Under the pieces are notes generated by a model. The model had not been told where the DNA came from. It searched no databases and was given only the letters and a program-made list of their open reading frames with translations. Both the position numbers and the translations under genes were made by a program. A stretch of DNA of 64,000 nt, taken from the NCBI GenBank assembly GCA_023079485.1, contig CM041089.1, forward strand, positions 15,471,660 through 15,535,659, in the 5' to 3' direction. Source of the stretch: Archilochus colubris (lineage: Eukaryota > Chordata > Aves > Apodiformes > Trochilidae). Below are positions 13,801-24,322 of the stretch, piece after piece (within the stretch, counting starts at the first letter, position 1; each line of letters starts with the position of its first letter).

Positions 13801-15895
13801 CTGGAAAGTCCTTCTGACTGGGGAAGAATAAGTCATCTGAGCAGAATTACTCTGACATAAAAGTGTGTGCAGGCACCAAATCCATATAATCTGTACTCTT
13901 GGGAAGTTGTTGAGTGTTGTTTCAGGCTCTTGAGTCAGGCATACAGGTCTTTCAGAGTGTCTTTATTTAAAACTAAATCCTATGGAATTTGGACATTTAA
14001 AAAGCATACAGTATTATGGAAACTGTTCAGTGAAATTTTTTATCAGATTTATGTGTTTAACTAAGCAGTAAAATACATCCCTGACAATTAGGAACCATAA
14101 AACTGAACTTCCTGGGCCTGAGTTTAGGTGGCATATTCTTTATATTGTGTTTCTGCCCTGGACCTTTTACAACAGGTACTTGGATACATTTGGGTCTTCT
14201 AATAGACAAGAGCAATCAGATTCCCTCTATAGACAGAGTGGTTTTATGCATATATGCATTTATGTTCATAGAATCATAGAATCATAGAATTGGCTGGGTT
14301 GGAAGGGACCTCAGAGATCATCAAGTCCAACCCTTGAACCACCATTGCGGTTGCTAGACCATGGCACTGAGTGCCACATCCAGTCTCTTTAAATATCTCC
14401 AGGGACGGAGAATCCACTACTTCCCTGGGCAGCCCATTCCAATGCCTGATCACCCTCTCCGTAAAGAAATTCTTTCTAATATCCAACCTAAATTTCCCCT
14501 GGCACAACTTAAGACCATGCCCTCTTGTCTTGTTGAAAGTCGTCTGGCAAAAGAGACCAACGTCCACCTGGTTACAACCTCCTTTCAGGGAGTTGTAGAG
14601 AGTGATGAGGTCTCCCCTGAGCCTCCTCTTCTCCAGGCTGAACACCCCCAGCTCCCTCAGCCTCTCCTCATAGGGTCTGTGCTCGAGTCCCTTCACCAGC
14701 CTGGTTGCCCTCCTTTGGACCTCCTCCAGGACCTCGATATCCTTTCTGAACTGGGGGGCCCAGAACTGGACACAGGACTCAAGCTGTGGCCTCACCAGGG
14801 CTGAGCACAGGGGCAGAATCACTTCCTTGGACCTGCTGGCCACGCTGTTCCAGATACAGGCCAGGGTGCCATTGGCCTTCTTGGCCACCTGGGCACACTG
14901 CTGGCTCCTCTTCAGCTTCCTGTTAAATCCATGAGTCAACAACAAGACTTTTCTTTGCATGTTACACCTGACTATTAGATGGGCTAAAGTATGAACAGCC
15001 AGATAGTAACCCTTCATGTAGTGCAATATTTTACCTAGCACTCAGGCACTTTCCATAATTTTAAGGCTAACTGCATTATTTTATTCTTACACATCTGCCT
15101 CTGAGCTTCTAATTAAAAAAAAAAAAAGTGGGTCCACTCATCTGTGATTATTTCTGTGCTTTCAGTCTCAAATTGCTGTGTGAGGTTCTCAGGTATTTAA
15201 AACAAAGCTGTGCAGACCCTGGCTGGGAATGATGCAGGTAGGAGGGTGGGTGAGCTGGTCTGTCCCTGGGGCTGTGCACACCTTGGCAGCACTTCTGGTG
15301 CTTGGCAGTACTGCCAGGGTGGTCACTAAATAACCCAAAGCCCTGGCTTATGGAAGGAAGCAATCCAACAAGTCCAGCATTGCTCTCTACCCTGGGACAC
15401 ATCTGCCCACTCAGCACTGTGTTCTCCAAAACCTTTTGCTCACTGAGCTGCTCATTTAACAGTAAGACAAAAAGGTAAATCACTGCATTTGCCCCTGTTT
15501 CAGGTTCATCACAGGCTCAGAAAGGTGCAGTGTCCTCCAACCTGAACCACTGCCTAATTCCATCCCCTCCAAAGTGTCCTTCACCTGCATCTCTAGCAGG
15601 TGTTGCAGCAAGACCCTGGAAAATGAGGAACCAGAGGGTAAGATGCCTGAAAACACCCAGCCAAGAGGAGGATGGGCAGTGGACACAGCAATGCCAGTCC
15701 AGGGCTCATGGAGAAGTTTTGTCCCAGCCTCTGGGTAAGGAAGTTGCTTTGCTGAGCCAGCACAGCATCCTGACTGCCTCTGCATCCCCAGGGCTGCACA
15801 AACCTGGCAGCACCAGCCAGCAAAGGCCTGCTTCAGGACCAGAAAACGTGGGGTCAACAAGCATCAGGTATGCAGACTGCCAGCAGTGTGTCTGA
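1740..15895 (+). CDS. LRRC56: LRRC56, 3' two thirds of the gene (8 coding exons)
   Basis: Leucine-rich repeat protein 56 acts in motile cilia and flagella, where the family is linked to intraflagellar transport of outer dynein arms; human defects cause ciliary dyskinesia (established knowledge). Coding segments are 1740-1806, 2122-2319, 6262-6439, 8555-8611, 10006-10068, 11224-11350, 12110-12303 and 15504-15895. All junctions have GT/AG sites and compatible phases, and they add to 424 residues plus a stop. The order matches human LRRC56 as I remember it: LRR motifs ([17 protein letters not shown]), a capping segment ([19 protein letters not shown]), a conserved middle ([18 protein letters not shown]) and a tail with [10 protein letters not shown]. 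The first 120-150 residues are missing to the left. A human segment of roughly 50 residues between the fourth and fifth conserved blocks is absent or lies in an exon I missed. The gene is convergent with the mucin at 26827-62582. Confidence 0.88.
2122..2319 (+). CDS. LRRC56: LRRC56 exon: central LRRs
   Basis: This 66-codon exon lies between an AG at 2120-2121 and GTGAGG at 2320. It encodes three leucine-rich repeats with [25 protein letters not shown] and [11 protein letters not shown]. It is the strongest single match to LRRC56 and reads in phase 0 at both ends. Confidence 0.93.
2320..5233. other. LRRC56 intron, no further exon seen
   Basis: Intronic sequence. An AT-rich stretch with TATATA runs near 3780-3835. 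I see no exon or RNA gene. The CR1 insertion at 5234 lies in the same intron. Confidence 0.6.
5234..6048 (+). mobile_element. CR1 LINE, 5'-truncated, in LRRC56 intron
   Basis: This is the 3' part of a CR1 retrotransposon: the end of the reverse transcriptase frame ([20 protein letters not shown], broken by stops and shifts), then the short 3' UTR and the ATTCTATG tail at about 6030-6048. It is 5'-truncated, typical of target-primed insertion. The frame is decayed, so it is inactive. Confidence 0.93.
6262..6439 (+). CDS. LRRC56: LRRC56 exon: LRR cap region
   Basis: The exon follows TTAAG and ends at the strong donor GTATGTAAG. It encodes [20 protein letters not shown] followed by [12 protein letters not shown], the segment that closes the LRR domain in LRRC56. 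It starts in phase 0 and ends in phase 1. Confidence 0.92.
6440..8554. other. LRRC56 intron
   Basis: No exon could be supported here. Human LRRC56 has about 50 extra residues between the flanking exons, so a poorly conserved exon may be hidden here. The flanking exons join in frame without one. Confidence 0.5.
8555..8611 (+). CDS. LRRC56: LRRC56 exon: conserved acidic segment
   Basis: This 57-nt exon lies between TTCCAG and GTAATA. It encodes [19 protein letters not shown] and the first base of a Gly codon. It corresponds to the EDxSSxLTHG motif of human LRRC56. Both ends are phase 1, so it could be skipped without a frameshift. Confidence 0.85.
8612..10005. other. LRRC56 intron
   Basis: Intronic. 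An open frame from about 9115 after TTTCTAG was considered and rejected as an exon. An A-run occurs near 9690-9701. Nothing else is recognisable. Confidence 0.5.
10006..10068 (+). CDS. LRRC56: LRRC56 exon: CGNPTK motif
   Basis: This 63-nt exon lies between CCTTAG and GTGTAT. It encodes [20 protein letters not shown], matching the conserved CGNPTKGLRERR region of human LRRC56. It is phase 1 at both ends. Confidence 0.87.
   Translation, partial: DSVKLYVGTPPRPFVQGGKS
10069..11223. other. LRRC56 intron
   Basis: Intronic, with no recognisable gene or repeat apart from a short TTGGTTGG run near 10438-10450. Confidence 0.5.
11224..11350 (+). CDS. LRRC56: LRRC56 exon: variable C-terminal region
   Basis: The donor is GTGAGG at 11351. 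There are two candidate acceptors, CAG at 11211-11213 and CAG at 11221-11223. Only the second keeps the phase chain intact (phase 1 in, phase 2 out) to the next exon. The product is a weakly conserved region containing [16 protein letters not shown]. Acceptor choice is inferred from frame. Confidence 0.6.
11351..12109. other. LRRC56 intron
   Basis: Intronic. A local duplication of ACTTGACTTATATAGTGTCT occurs around 11814-11868. No coding or RNA feature is seen. Confidence 0.5.
12110..12303 (+). CDS. LRRC56: LRRC56 exon: acidic Ser-rich region
   Basis: The exon follows TCCAG and ends before GTACTG. It reads an acidic, Ser-rich segment including [12 protein letters not shown] and [16 protein letters not shown]. 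It enters in phase 2 and leaves in phase 1, matching both neighbours. Primary conservation is low, as expected for this part of the family. Confidence 0.65.
12304..14266. other. LRRC56 last coding intron, left part
   Basis: AT-rich intronic sequence without recognisable features. The CR1 copy at 14267 follows. Confidence 0.5.
14267..14923 (-). mobile_element. CR1 LINE 3' fragment in LRRC56 last intron
   Basis: Minus-strand CR1 with the repeated ATAGAATC tail at 14267-14290. The reverse-transcriptase C-terminus is still largely open, with [36 protein letters not shown] and [19 protein letters not shown]. The frame is less damaged than in the copy at 5234. The element is 5'-truncated and lacks the catalytic domain. 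Confidence 0.93.
14924..15503. other. LRRC56 intron, right part
   Basis: Intronic sequence with an A-run near 15115-15127. No exon is seen before the acceptor at 15501-15503. Confidence 0.5.
15504..15895 (+). CDS. LRRC56: LRRC56 terminal coding exon
   Basis: The exon follows TTTCAG and starts in phase 1. It encodes [18 protein letters not shown], which matches the SPPK segment near the human LRRC56 C-terminus, then a low-complexity Ser/Gln/Pro tail to a TGA at 15893-15895. An internal GTAAGG near 15735 could be an alternative donor, so the last 50 residues are less certain. Confidence 0.72.
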
Positions 15896-16113
15896 GGAGA
15901 ACAGAAGGAAGGAAAAAGAAGACTCCTGTATTGTCTCTGGAGTCTCCTCTCAGTTCTATAAAAAGACACCTTTTATGTGTGCTGACATTTACCTTTGATG
16001 TCTAACACTAAATGAAACATTTTTTCATGTTCCTTATAGCCTGAGTGTTGGAAAAATTTTATTTCTTGAACTGCCTAGAATTTTCCTGTGTTCACATTGT
16101 TGCATTCTCATTT

Positions 16114-16147
<34 letters not shown>
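16114..16147. repeat. (TA)n(CA)n microsatellite
   Basis: A run of TA dinucleotides (about 16114-16130) passes into CA dinucleotides (about 16131-16147). It is a likely polymorphic compound microsatellite just 3' of LRRC56. Confidence 0.95.
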
Positions 16148-16301
16148 TCTCACTTTGTTGTTTTTGGGTTTTTTTGCCCTTGAAACTTACATTAATTAAT
16201 GTTTGTAAGAGCTTCAGGTGGGCATTAGATAAGTGTCAGATGCACAATACATGGCTATTCCTGAACCAGCTCACTGGAAGATTAACATGCTGCTTTGAAG
16301 A

Positions 16302-16307
16302 AATAAA
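16302..16307 (+). promoter_or_regulatory. Candidate LRRC56 poly(A) signal
   Basis: AATAAA lies about 406 nt after the LRRC56 stop, followed by a G/T-containing stretch. It is the first canonical hexamer I noted in this 3' region. No transcript evidence is available. Confidence 0.35.
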
Positions 16308-16555
16308 ACTGAGGAGTTGTGACATAAGACATGGGTTTTGAAGCAGTCATGATAGGGCTGTGTGGGAAGAGGGTGAATGTCTTGCCTGGGAAGCTGGTGT
16401 GCTGCTCCCAGGCCTGCCAGCTTTTGGTTCAGTTTTAAGAGCAGTAGATGGCAGAGACAGTGGGGAGAATGCAGATCTTCAGCCACAGAGTGCAGTTTCA
16501 CTGATGCTCCTCACTTTTCCTCAGGCCCAGCATGGATGAGAGGTGTCCTGAAGAG

Positions 16556-17112
16556 ATCATAGAATCATAGAATCATAGAATTGGCTGGGTTGGAAGGGAC
16601 CTCAGAGATCATCAAGTCCAACCCTTGATCCACTCCCCCCGTGATTCCCAGCCCATGGCACTCAGTGCCACATCCAGGCTCTTTGGAAATATCTCCAGAC
16701 ACAGAGAATCCACTACTTCCCTGGGCAGCCCATTCCAATGCCTGATCACCCTCTCCAGAAAGAAATTCTTTCTCATCTCCAACCTAAACCTCCCCTGGCA
16801 CAACTTGAGACCCTGCCCTCTTCTCTTGCTGAGAGTTGCCTGGGAGCAGAGCCCGACCCCCCCCTGGCTCCAACCTCCTTTCAGGGAGCTGGAGAGAGTG
16901 ATGAGGTCTCCCCTGAGCCTCCTCTTCTCCAGCCTCAACACCCCCAGCTCCCTCAGCCCTTCCTCACAGGAATTCTGCTGGATCCCTTCAGAGCCTCCTT
17001 GCTCTTCTCTGGACCTGCTCCAGCACCTCAATCTCCTTCCTGAGCTGAGGGGCCCAGAACTGGACACAGGACTCAAGCTGTGGCCTCACCAGGGCTGAGC
17101 ACAGGGGGAGAA
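16556..17112 (-). mobile_element. CR1 LINE 3' fragment, intergenic
   Basis: Minus-strand CR1 with the tail at 16556-16580 and the RT C-terminal frame largely open ([30 protein letters not shown]). It is nearly identical to the plus-strand copy at 24323-24879, which makes the two an inverted pair of one young subfamily. Confidence 0.93.
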
Positions 17113-17780
17113 CGAGCCAGTTGTCTGTAGAACCCTCAGAGATGTTTAGGTTGATGGACACTGCTGCAGGCACTGCCTCAGGAGCATCTCAGAACATGGT
17201 CCACGGTCCGAGAAGACACCAGGTGGCAGTGTTTGTTGGAGCCATGGACACAGCACAGTTTTGATGGTGTCTTTCAGCTTCTGCAGTTTAAATGCAGAGC
17301 TGTGCAAGAAGTGCAGTTCACACAAATGACATGATTTACTTCAATTAAGGCTACAGCTGGTTCTGAAATGCTTTCTTTAAAGAGTACACACTGATCAACA
17401 GAAGAGCCAATCAGCCTCTTATTACAGAATAACATGGGTGTTTTTTAAGCCTTCGTGCACTAAACCAGACCAAGTCCTGATGTGTTTCTTCTTCTCTGGG
17501 TCAGGCAGGGACACTGAAGCACTGTAGCAGAGGATGGAGCCTGCTGTTTGTGGGCTGGTCTGGAGGAGGGGGAGAACATGCAGCATTCCTTCTCCAGACC
17601 TAGCAGTAGCCCCACAGTGCATCTTTCCCAGTCCTGGATGTTAAATGTGCAAGGGATAAAGCCCAGGGCTCACAAGGAAGCACTGACCAGAGGGGGTTGT
17701 AAGGGAGGAATTGCCCAAGGAAGTGCCCAGGAAAGCTGGATGGTTTCAGAGCTGATGACCCCAGAGGAGCTCATCCTATG
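17113..17780. other. Intergenic, no feature recognised
   Basis: I see nothing supportable as a gene. The open frames are short and unlike known families. Confidence 0.5.
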
Positions 17781-18223
17781 CATAGAATCATAGAGAATCA
17801 TAGAATGGGTTGGGTTGGAAGGGACCTTAATTATCATCAAGATCCAACCCCCTGCACCAAGAGCCAACCCTCTCCCACAGCCCAGGTGTCACAAAGCCTC
17901 ATCCAACCTGACCTGAAACACTTCCCAGGAAGGGCATCAACAACTTCTCCAGGCAGCCTATTCCAGTATCCTGCCACTCTCATGAGGAAGAATGTTTTCC
18001 TCATATCTAACCTATATCCACCCCCTTTCAGTTTAAAACCATTCCCCCATGTCCTGTCACTCCTCTCTCTGGTGAAAAGCCCCTCCCCAGCTTTCCTGTA
18101 GCCCCTTCATGGACTGGAAGGTTCTCTAAGGCCCCCCCAGGGCCTCCTCTTCTCCAGGCTGAACAGCCCCAACTCTCTCAGCCCATCTCCCTAGCAGAGG
18201 TGCTCCAGCCCCCTGCTCACTGT
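17781..18223 (-). mobile_element. CR1 LINE 3' fragment, second subfamily
   Basis: Minus-strand CR1 with the ATAGAATC tail and the GGGTTGGAAGGGACC core near 17806-17826. Its 3' UTR (AATTATCATCAAGATCCAAC) differs from the other copies, so it is an older or different subfamily. It keeps no long frame. Confidence 0.88.
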
Positions 18224-18790
18224 GGACATGCAAAGCAGTCCCCTGGAAAACAAACACCTCCACTCCTTTTGAAGCTTTTTGTAGTCCCTCAATTCCTGAC
18301 CACACCTCTCTGGAACTCATGGAGTTTGGACATCTTCCTGGTGTAAGGCATCTGAGGTTCTTGTCAGCATCCCTGTGGGAGCAGACGCTTCTCAAGTGGC
18401 TCATTCCATTAATTCTTTACCCCATAGCTACCTGAAAGGATTTCTCTTGCTTCCTCTGTCCAGACACTCTATGCCAGTTTCATTAGCAGAGCTGACCAGT
18501 GCAAGCAGGAGTCAGAGCATCATTCCCTGCGTGTGCCTTTACAATCAGGCATCTGACTTCCACCTTTTTTAGATCAAATAGAATGTCTAATTTCATATGG
18601 CTGACTAATTTGGGTGAGATTCAAAACATCTGTTCAAGTTACTACAAATGATGAGATGCTTATGCAAATACCTGCGCCTTACACGTGATTGATTCTGCAG
18701 TGTGAACCCAAGCACCACCACATTTTTTCTAGTTTAAGTTACTGTGTTAGATATAAATTTTTTAATTGTTGATAAAACAGTAGTGTTAAT

Positions 18791-18832
18791 GTTAATAGTG
18801 TTAGTATTAATGTTAATAGTGTTAGTATTAAC
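18791..18832. repeat. 21-bp tandem repeat, two copies
   Basis: GTTAATAGTGTTAGTATTAA plus one variable base occurs twice in direct tandem, with partial copies on each side (about 18776-18850). It is a local AT-rich minisatellite. Confidence 0.85.
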
Positions 18833-18859
18833 ATAATGTGTTAATGATTTAATGTTCTC

Positions 18860-19560
18860 TGTGCCCCTGCCCCCATGCAATCAGATGAGGGGGGGTCTCT
18901 GACATTCCCCCCTCCCTGGATGACTGGGTGCTGGACACAGTGACTCAGGTGGGGCTGGAGGTATCACTGGGGGTGGTAGATGTCACCTTCCTGCTGGGCA
19001 CCCCCTGCCCCCCTCCCTGGTTAATGGGGGTCTGGGGAGGTTGAGGCAGAGCTATGAAACCTCCAGTCTGGGCTCCCCAACTTCCACTGGGGCTCGGGTT
19101 GCTTTAGCACTTCATATTTCCCATGTCTGTTCCCTTGGTCACTCTCTGGTTCTGGTCAGTGGCCCTGGGGGAGGGGGAGTCAAGTGGAGGCCTGGGTCCC
19201 CTCCCCTCACCCCACTTTTTTTATAGGTTAATAAAATCATGTGTTTTGACCTCAAAAATGTGTCTCAACTGCCCCCTGGAACCTGGGTCCCCCCTCCCAG
19301 ATGCACCCCCTGCACCCCCCCTCCAGTGCCACCTCTTCCTTCTCCAGCTCTGCCTGGGGGGACAAGGGGTCACTGGGGGGGTCCAGCCCCATCCCTGCCC
19401 ACTTACTCATGGAGATCATTGATGGAATCATCACTGGCCCTGCCTTCCAGGCAGTGTTAGGCAGGGGGACAGAGGGTCCCCAAATACCAACCCCCAAATT
19501 ATTCACAGCCCCCCCTGGACTTTCCTTTAGTTGAATGCCACAAATACCTCTTAAGAAAGT
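18860..19560. other. GC-rich stretch with C/G runs, possible unrecognised minus-strand exons
   Basis: Base composition changes sharply here to G- and C-rich with many runs of 5-8 C or G. On the minus strand a GTAAGT at about 19405-19410 and a CCCCCCAG about 50 nt further on would define a very short intron, with open reading on both sides. I cannot match the predicted residues to any family. It could be a small gene, a retrocopy fragment or chance. Confidence 0.25.
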
Positions 19561-19589
19561 CTTGGTGGGGCTTTGGTGTCAGGGAAGGA

Positions 19590-20140
19590 TGAGAACCACC
19601 AGAATAGTCCTGGCACCTTTTGTTTTGGAGCAAAAGCCAGTTGTTAAGAATTCTGAAACTAAACTTGGCCAGAATCTGAGAGTGATCGTGGGGACAATGT
19701 TTGAAATTTTATGTGCTCAGGCAATCCCTGAGCCCCACGGGTGTGGGGGCTTTAGAATGGAATCAAGGGGGGGAGGGTAAAGGCCAGCATCAGCTTTGGG
19801 ACTTGGCACCTTTTGTTTTGGAGCTAAAGTGGCCTGAACGGGAGAATGACTGAGGAGACAAACATCTGAGGTTTTAGGAAGCCCAGAGCCTGATTATTGG
19901 TGGTGCTGTGGATAGGGTTCCATGGGAGGCTGAGGCAGAGCAGGAACTTTCAGGTCTCATGTTTGGGAGCCAGATCCAAATGTTCAGAATTTTGGAGCAA
20001 AAATTGTCTATAATTGGAGAATGGCCTTTGAGGTTTGAGGTGCTAAAGCAAACCCTGAGCCACAGTCCTGGTGTGGCTTATAATGGGATTCCAGGGGAGG
20101 GCAAGGGCTCCTTTTATTCATTTTTTCCCCCATTTCAGCT
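19590..20140. repeat. Diverged tandem copies of an unnamed repeat
   Basis: The string CACCTTTTGTTTTGGAGC occurs near 19613 and 19807, and a related GAATTTTGGAGCAAAAA near 19988. Each is followed by similar A/G-rich text including a CCTGAGCC-type segment. The spacing is roughly 180-195 bp. I do not recognise the family. An inverted relative lies at about 20960-21240. Confidence 0.45.
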
Positions 20141-20959
20141 GCTAAATTCAAAGCAGGTGGCTTTCTAACAATTCAAAATGGTCTGGATTAATATAATTTT
20201 GCTGCAACATTATCATCAACTCTTTAAGAACACTTGAATACTGTGAATATTCATAGAGTAAACCACTCTTTGCAGTATTTTATTTTGCAGCCATCTTCAG
20301 TTTTATTACCTGGAAGAGGAAGAGTTTGTAGATGGCTCACCCAGAAGCCACTGATTCACTCCACACAGACTCAGCCCTTAAACCCACATGGAGGGTTTTA
20401 TATGCCTTACATTATATATATAATTGTCCTGCCCCACCTCATTCCCACATTCCCCTGGAAAAAACCCTCCTCTCCTTCACTGTCTCCACCTGGGATGAAG
20501 GAGCCTCAGCTGGAACCCATCTGAGAACACCACCCCCTGACCCCCTCACAGCTGCAGTTTGACCCCTGGGGACACAGAGAATCAGAAAATGTTCCCTAAA
20601 GCACATCAGAAATTTCCATCAGTGAGGTGGGGACAAGGTTCAGAGCAGAATAATATGGATTTATTAAGGCTGAATCTAAGGTCATCTGCACCATGTGTGA
20701 CCATGGGTGACCAAAGTCACCAAGGTGCAAATCTGCCGGAGTGTCACACATCTCCTGGCATGCCTACTGCAGTCCCAAAGTCCCTGGAAATGTAAGTTTT
20801 ATCAATTTCTAAACACTAACACTAATTTTATGCAATATTTTAGGCTTAGGAGCATCTACATTTATCCATGGGTGGCCAAAATGCAAATATGATGCACTGT
20901 CATGTAGTACTTGGAAAGACTTAAAAATTAAAAAAGTCCCTAGAATTAAAAAATTATAT

Positions 20960-21240
20960 GATTACACCAAACCCAAGTTGCAACATACTGGATAATTTCA
21001 GCTCCAAAATTCAAAATATCTGTACCTGCATCTCAAATGCAAAGAGTGACCACTGAAAACTTTGGCTGGCCCTAACCCTCACATGGAACCCTACCCGCAG
21101 CACCACCAACAATTGGGTTACGGGTTTGCATTTTACCAAAAACCTCAATTATTTGACCCCTGGGCCACTCTCCCACTGTTGCTCAATATGGCCCCAAAAT
21201 CCCACACAAATGGGCCTGGCAAAAAAACCACAAAGAGGGT
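20960..21240. repeat. Inverted relative of the unnamed repeat
   Basis: GCTCCAAAATTC and nearby text at about 21000-21025 are the reverse complement of the GAATTTTGGAGC segment in the 19.6-20.1 kb copies. Similarity is short and judged by eye. Confidence 0.3.
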
Positions 21241-22274
21241 TCAGTAATTTTTTTCAGCTGGGACAGATGCACTGTTAGAAAGAGTCTCTGAGCCATTTCC
21301 ATGTTTTCCTGGAAGTCTCAGAGATGAGTTGTGGTATGTATTTGTATTTTCCTGGGAGGGCAATCAAGATCCTACTAAGAAGTTCTTCCTGTTCCTTGTA
21401 GTGCAGGCTTGCTTTGGTGGTCTCCTGGCTTAGGATCATAGTTTTTGTGTAAATTTCTGCTTGGGGAGTGTGAAGATCTTTGATCCCGAGGCAGAAGAGT
21501 TAAAGAGTTGTGTGAGGTTTGCAGGTGCTGAGCAGATTTCATCCCTTCTCCCTCTCCCTGGAGTGTCCTCTGAGCCTGGAGAGTTGGGAAGGGGCAGGTT
21601 GGAGCAGATCCTGTGCTCTTTTCATCAGCTGAAGGCTTCCTGGTGCCAAACGAGTGGCTGAGGAGTGAAATAAATTTTATAAGTGCACTTTTTCCACAGG
21701 AGAACTTGTGCTATAAACCAAGGTTTGGCCTAAATTTTTTTCACAACCAAATCTCTGCATTTAGCATCCCAGGGCAATCTATGAGATCAAGTATCCTCAC
21801 AAGGTGTGCTTTCTGTTTCCTTCTCTGCTACCTGACTTTTGGGATGACCTCACAGAAGTCCCATTTCCCCGGTGTGATGCAGCAGTGGTTGTGCTGGGTT
21901 TTTTTTTCCAAGATATGACTGCAGCCTTGGTCAGTGAAAGGGCTTCCCTGGCTGGGGGAGTTCTTGCTCATGGGAATCAGTGTGGTCTGAGAGTTGACTG
22001 AAGTTCATAACCCTTTTTGGGAGCTTTCCTCTTTTTCCCTCAAGTCCAGTGTGTGTCTCACACAGTGACATACAGGAATTCTGCAGGAAAGAATTTAAGA
22101 GCCTGTCAAATAAATTTATAATCTAACATGGTAAGGGACTGTTCTTTATTTAGGCACAAAGCCAGATTTTGTGAATTTTCAGCTAAATGTTTGTGCCCTG
22201 CTGGAAAGCTTGCTCCAGAGATGTTCTTTCCTCAGCACCAGCAGTTTGCTAGGTTGGAACAATACAGCAGGATC
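21241..22274. other. Intergenic, no feature recognised
   Basis: I see no gene or repeat that I can support in this stretch. Confidence 0.5.
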
Positions 22275-22482
22275 TGTAGAGAAACAAGATAAACCAGGTG
22301 CCTCGAGTTGCCAAAGAGTGGGTGTGAGTCCACCTGTGCCTGGTTAGGGCAGGCCCCCTATTACCAGGGGGCCAATAAAAGTGGGACACACACCCACAGA
22401 GAGAAGCTCACTCTGGTGTGAGGCAATGGAGAGGCCAGCAGCTCGTGGAGCCTCAGGAGCAAGAAAGGCTCTTCCTGCTACA
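22275..22482 (+). mobile_element. Short ERV-type LTR, copy 1 (208 bp)
   Basis: The element starts TGTAGAGAAACAAG and ends CTGCTACA, so it has TG...CA ends with TGTAG/CTACA inverted termini. It carries an internal CCAATAAAA segment. It is one of three nearly identical 208-bp copies in the window (also 34703-34910 and 57987-58194). No clear target duplication is visible for this copy. No coding sequence is present. Confidence 0.8.
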
Positions 22483-22574
22483 ATCCACAGTAGAGCAAGT
22501 GGTAGAACTCCATCAGGTGGAATTAATCTCCTCCAGAACACAGGGCAACGACCAACTAATGTGAACAGGAGAGT

Positions 22575-22815
22575 TCTGCTGGGACATCTTTGTGGTCTCC
22601 TCTGGACTGGTCCAAACAGATCTCTGTCCTTCTCATGGTGGGAACACCAGACCTGGGTGCAGGATTCAAGGTGGGGGTCTCAGAGGAACAGAGCAGAGGG
22701 GGAGGAGAACCTCTCCTGATCTGCTGGCCACGCTCCTCTTGATGCATCCTAGGACAGGGTTGGCTTCTGAGCTCATGAGCACACTGCTGGCTCATGGGGA
22801 GCTCCCTGTGCACTT
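22575..22815 (-). mobile_element. CR1 LINE internal fragment
   Basis: In the minus orientation the sequence resembles the CR1 segment around GAGCGTGGCCAGCAGATC and the following stretch that other copies show upstream of the RT C-terminus. The 3' tail is absent and the frame is broken. It lies about 90 bp beyond the LTR copy at 22275. Confidence 0.65.
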
Positions 22816-24322
22816 ATGATTGTTTTATTATTACATTAATGATGTTCAAATAGATATCTGCTCCTGTTCTGTTATAAAACTCTGGTTTAATTTGGCTGGC
22901 TGCAACAGAGCTGCTCTTTTTTTGCAATAGCAGAACAAACCCTAGAAAACTCTCTCCTTAGAGTTGGGTTTTGCTAATACCAAGTCTGGTTTTCATTCTT
23001 GAGTTGTCTTTTATCAATCTTCTTCCTGGGTTGTGCTGTGAACAGCTCTGAAGTTTTTCCATAGCTGTTTTCAGAATGTGATGTGGCTTAAAAGCTGCCC
23101 ATGGTGCTCTGAGAGCCAAGTAAATGAGTTGAAGTGGACTCCTAGGCTCTAAATCTGAGTAAAGATGTAATTTCAGGTTTTATTTCTGTGTTACAGATAG
23201 TTACAAAGCAGAGTTAAAAAGTGATTGTTAGTGGTTTTTACTGGACAGTTGAGAGTTTTAAATGCTGTGTGGAAAAGAGGAGAAAGCCCAAACGTGGCCA
23301 TGCAGTAACTGGGATTACCCACTGGAAATCCTGAGTGGGGAGCAAGTGTCCAAATGCCCAGGGAAGGATTGCTGGCAGCCTGCACTGAAATCAGACCTGA
23401 AACCTGGGAATGTTTGTATGGCTGCATGCAATGTCCCTGTGCTAAGGGAATGAATTCTCTGCTGTGGTTGGTTTGTGTTCCAAAGAAAAAAATATCAAAA
23501 GTAAAATTATGTATGATCAAGTCTTGGCTCGTTCTGTAGGACTGCTGCCTATAGATTACATTAAGACCAAAGTTTCTCTTAATGATTCAGAAATAAGGCA
23601 ATATTTTCTCTATGGCTCGATTCAAAGGGCCTGGAAGAAACCCTTTGAAAGAAAAGATTTTCATGCGGGTTTGTAAAGTGGGAGCACAGAGCTCTCTGGT
23701 GTTAGGTTTGCTGTAAAATACATTTTATTTCTGTACACCAGAAAGGTTCAGTCTGACCTGCACAATGTTCTGACCTGTGACAAAGAGTTTTTTACACTTA
23801 ATTACAGAATCAGAGGAGTGGCTGTGCCTGTCCTTAAAAAGGGTCTCATCCACTCAGTAACCAGAAGCCTTAGCTTGAATTTCCCTTCTTTATTTCATTG
23901 CCTCCTTGTCTCCCCATGCCAGGACCAAAGCAAATCCACTCCTTTGCTTCTCCTGTTTTTTTCTCCTTCTGCCATCAGCTCTGGGTTAATCCTGGCCTTT
24001 ATTGCCTGTCATTATTGCCTCTTGTTCTTCCCATGTGCCACATACAATGTGTCCCTCATTTCCTTCTTCCTGGCATCCTAATTTTTCCTTTTTCTTTGAT
24101 TTGTGCACCGTGGTTGGTGGCACAGACTTCACATGCACAGAGTTTTCCAGGGAAGAGGGTTGGTGCAGGGATGCTGAGGTACAGGCATTGTGTGGAAAAC
24201 CCACCAATGATCTTGGAGCAGCATGCAGGGAATCTGATATTCCAGGGACTGAATTTAGGACTCACTGTGGGCCCAAACAGTGCATACTGGTTGATTTTAT
24301 ACCATAGATGTGGTCTCTTTGT
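22816..24322. other. Intergenic, no feature recognised
   Basis: The longest open frames (about 100-158 codons near 23.9-24.4 kb) have no recognisable domains and run into the CR1 element. I treat them as chance. Confidence 0.5.

Larger units (their letters stand above)
15896..16555. other. LRRC56 3' UTR candidate and intergenic DNA
   Basis: This likely holds the LRRC56 3' UTR. It contains a TA/CA microsatellite and a candidate AATAAA at 16302-16307. No other coding feature is seen. Confidence 0.45.
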
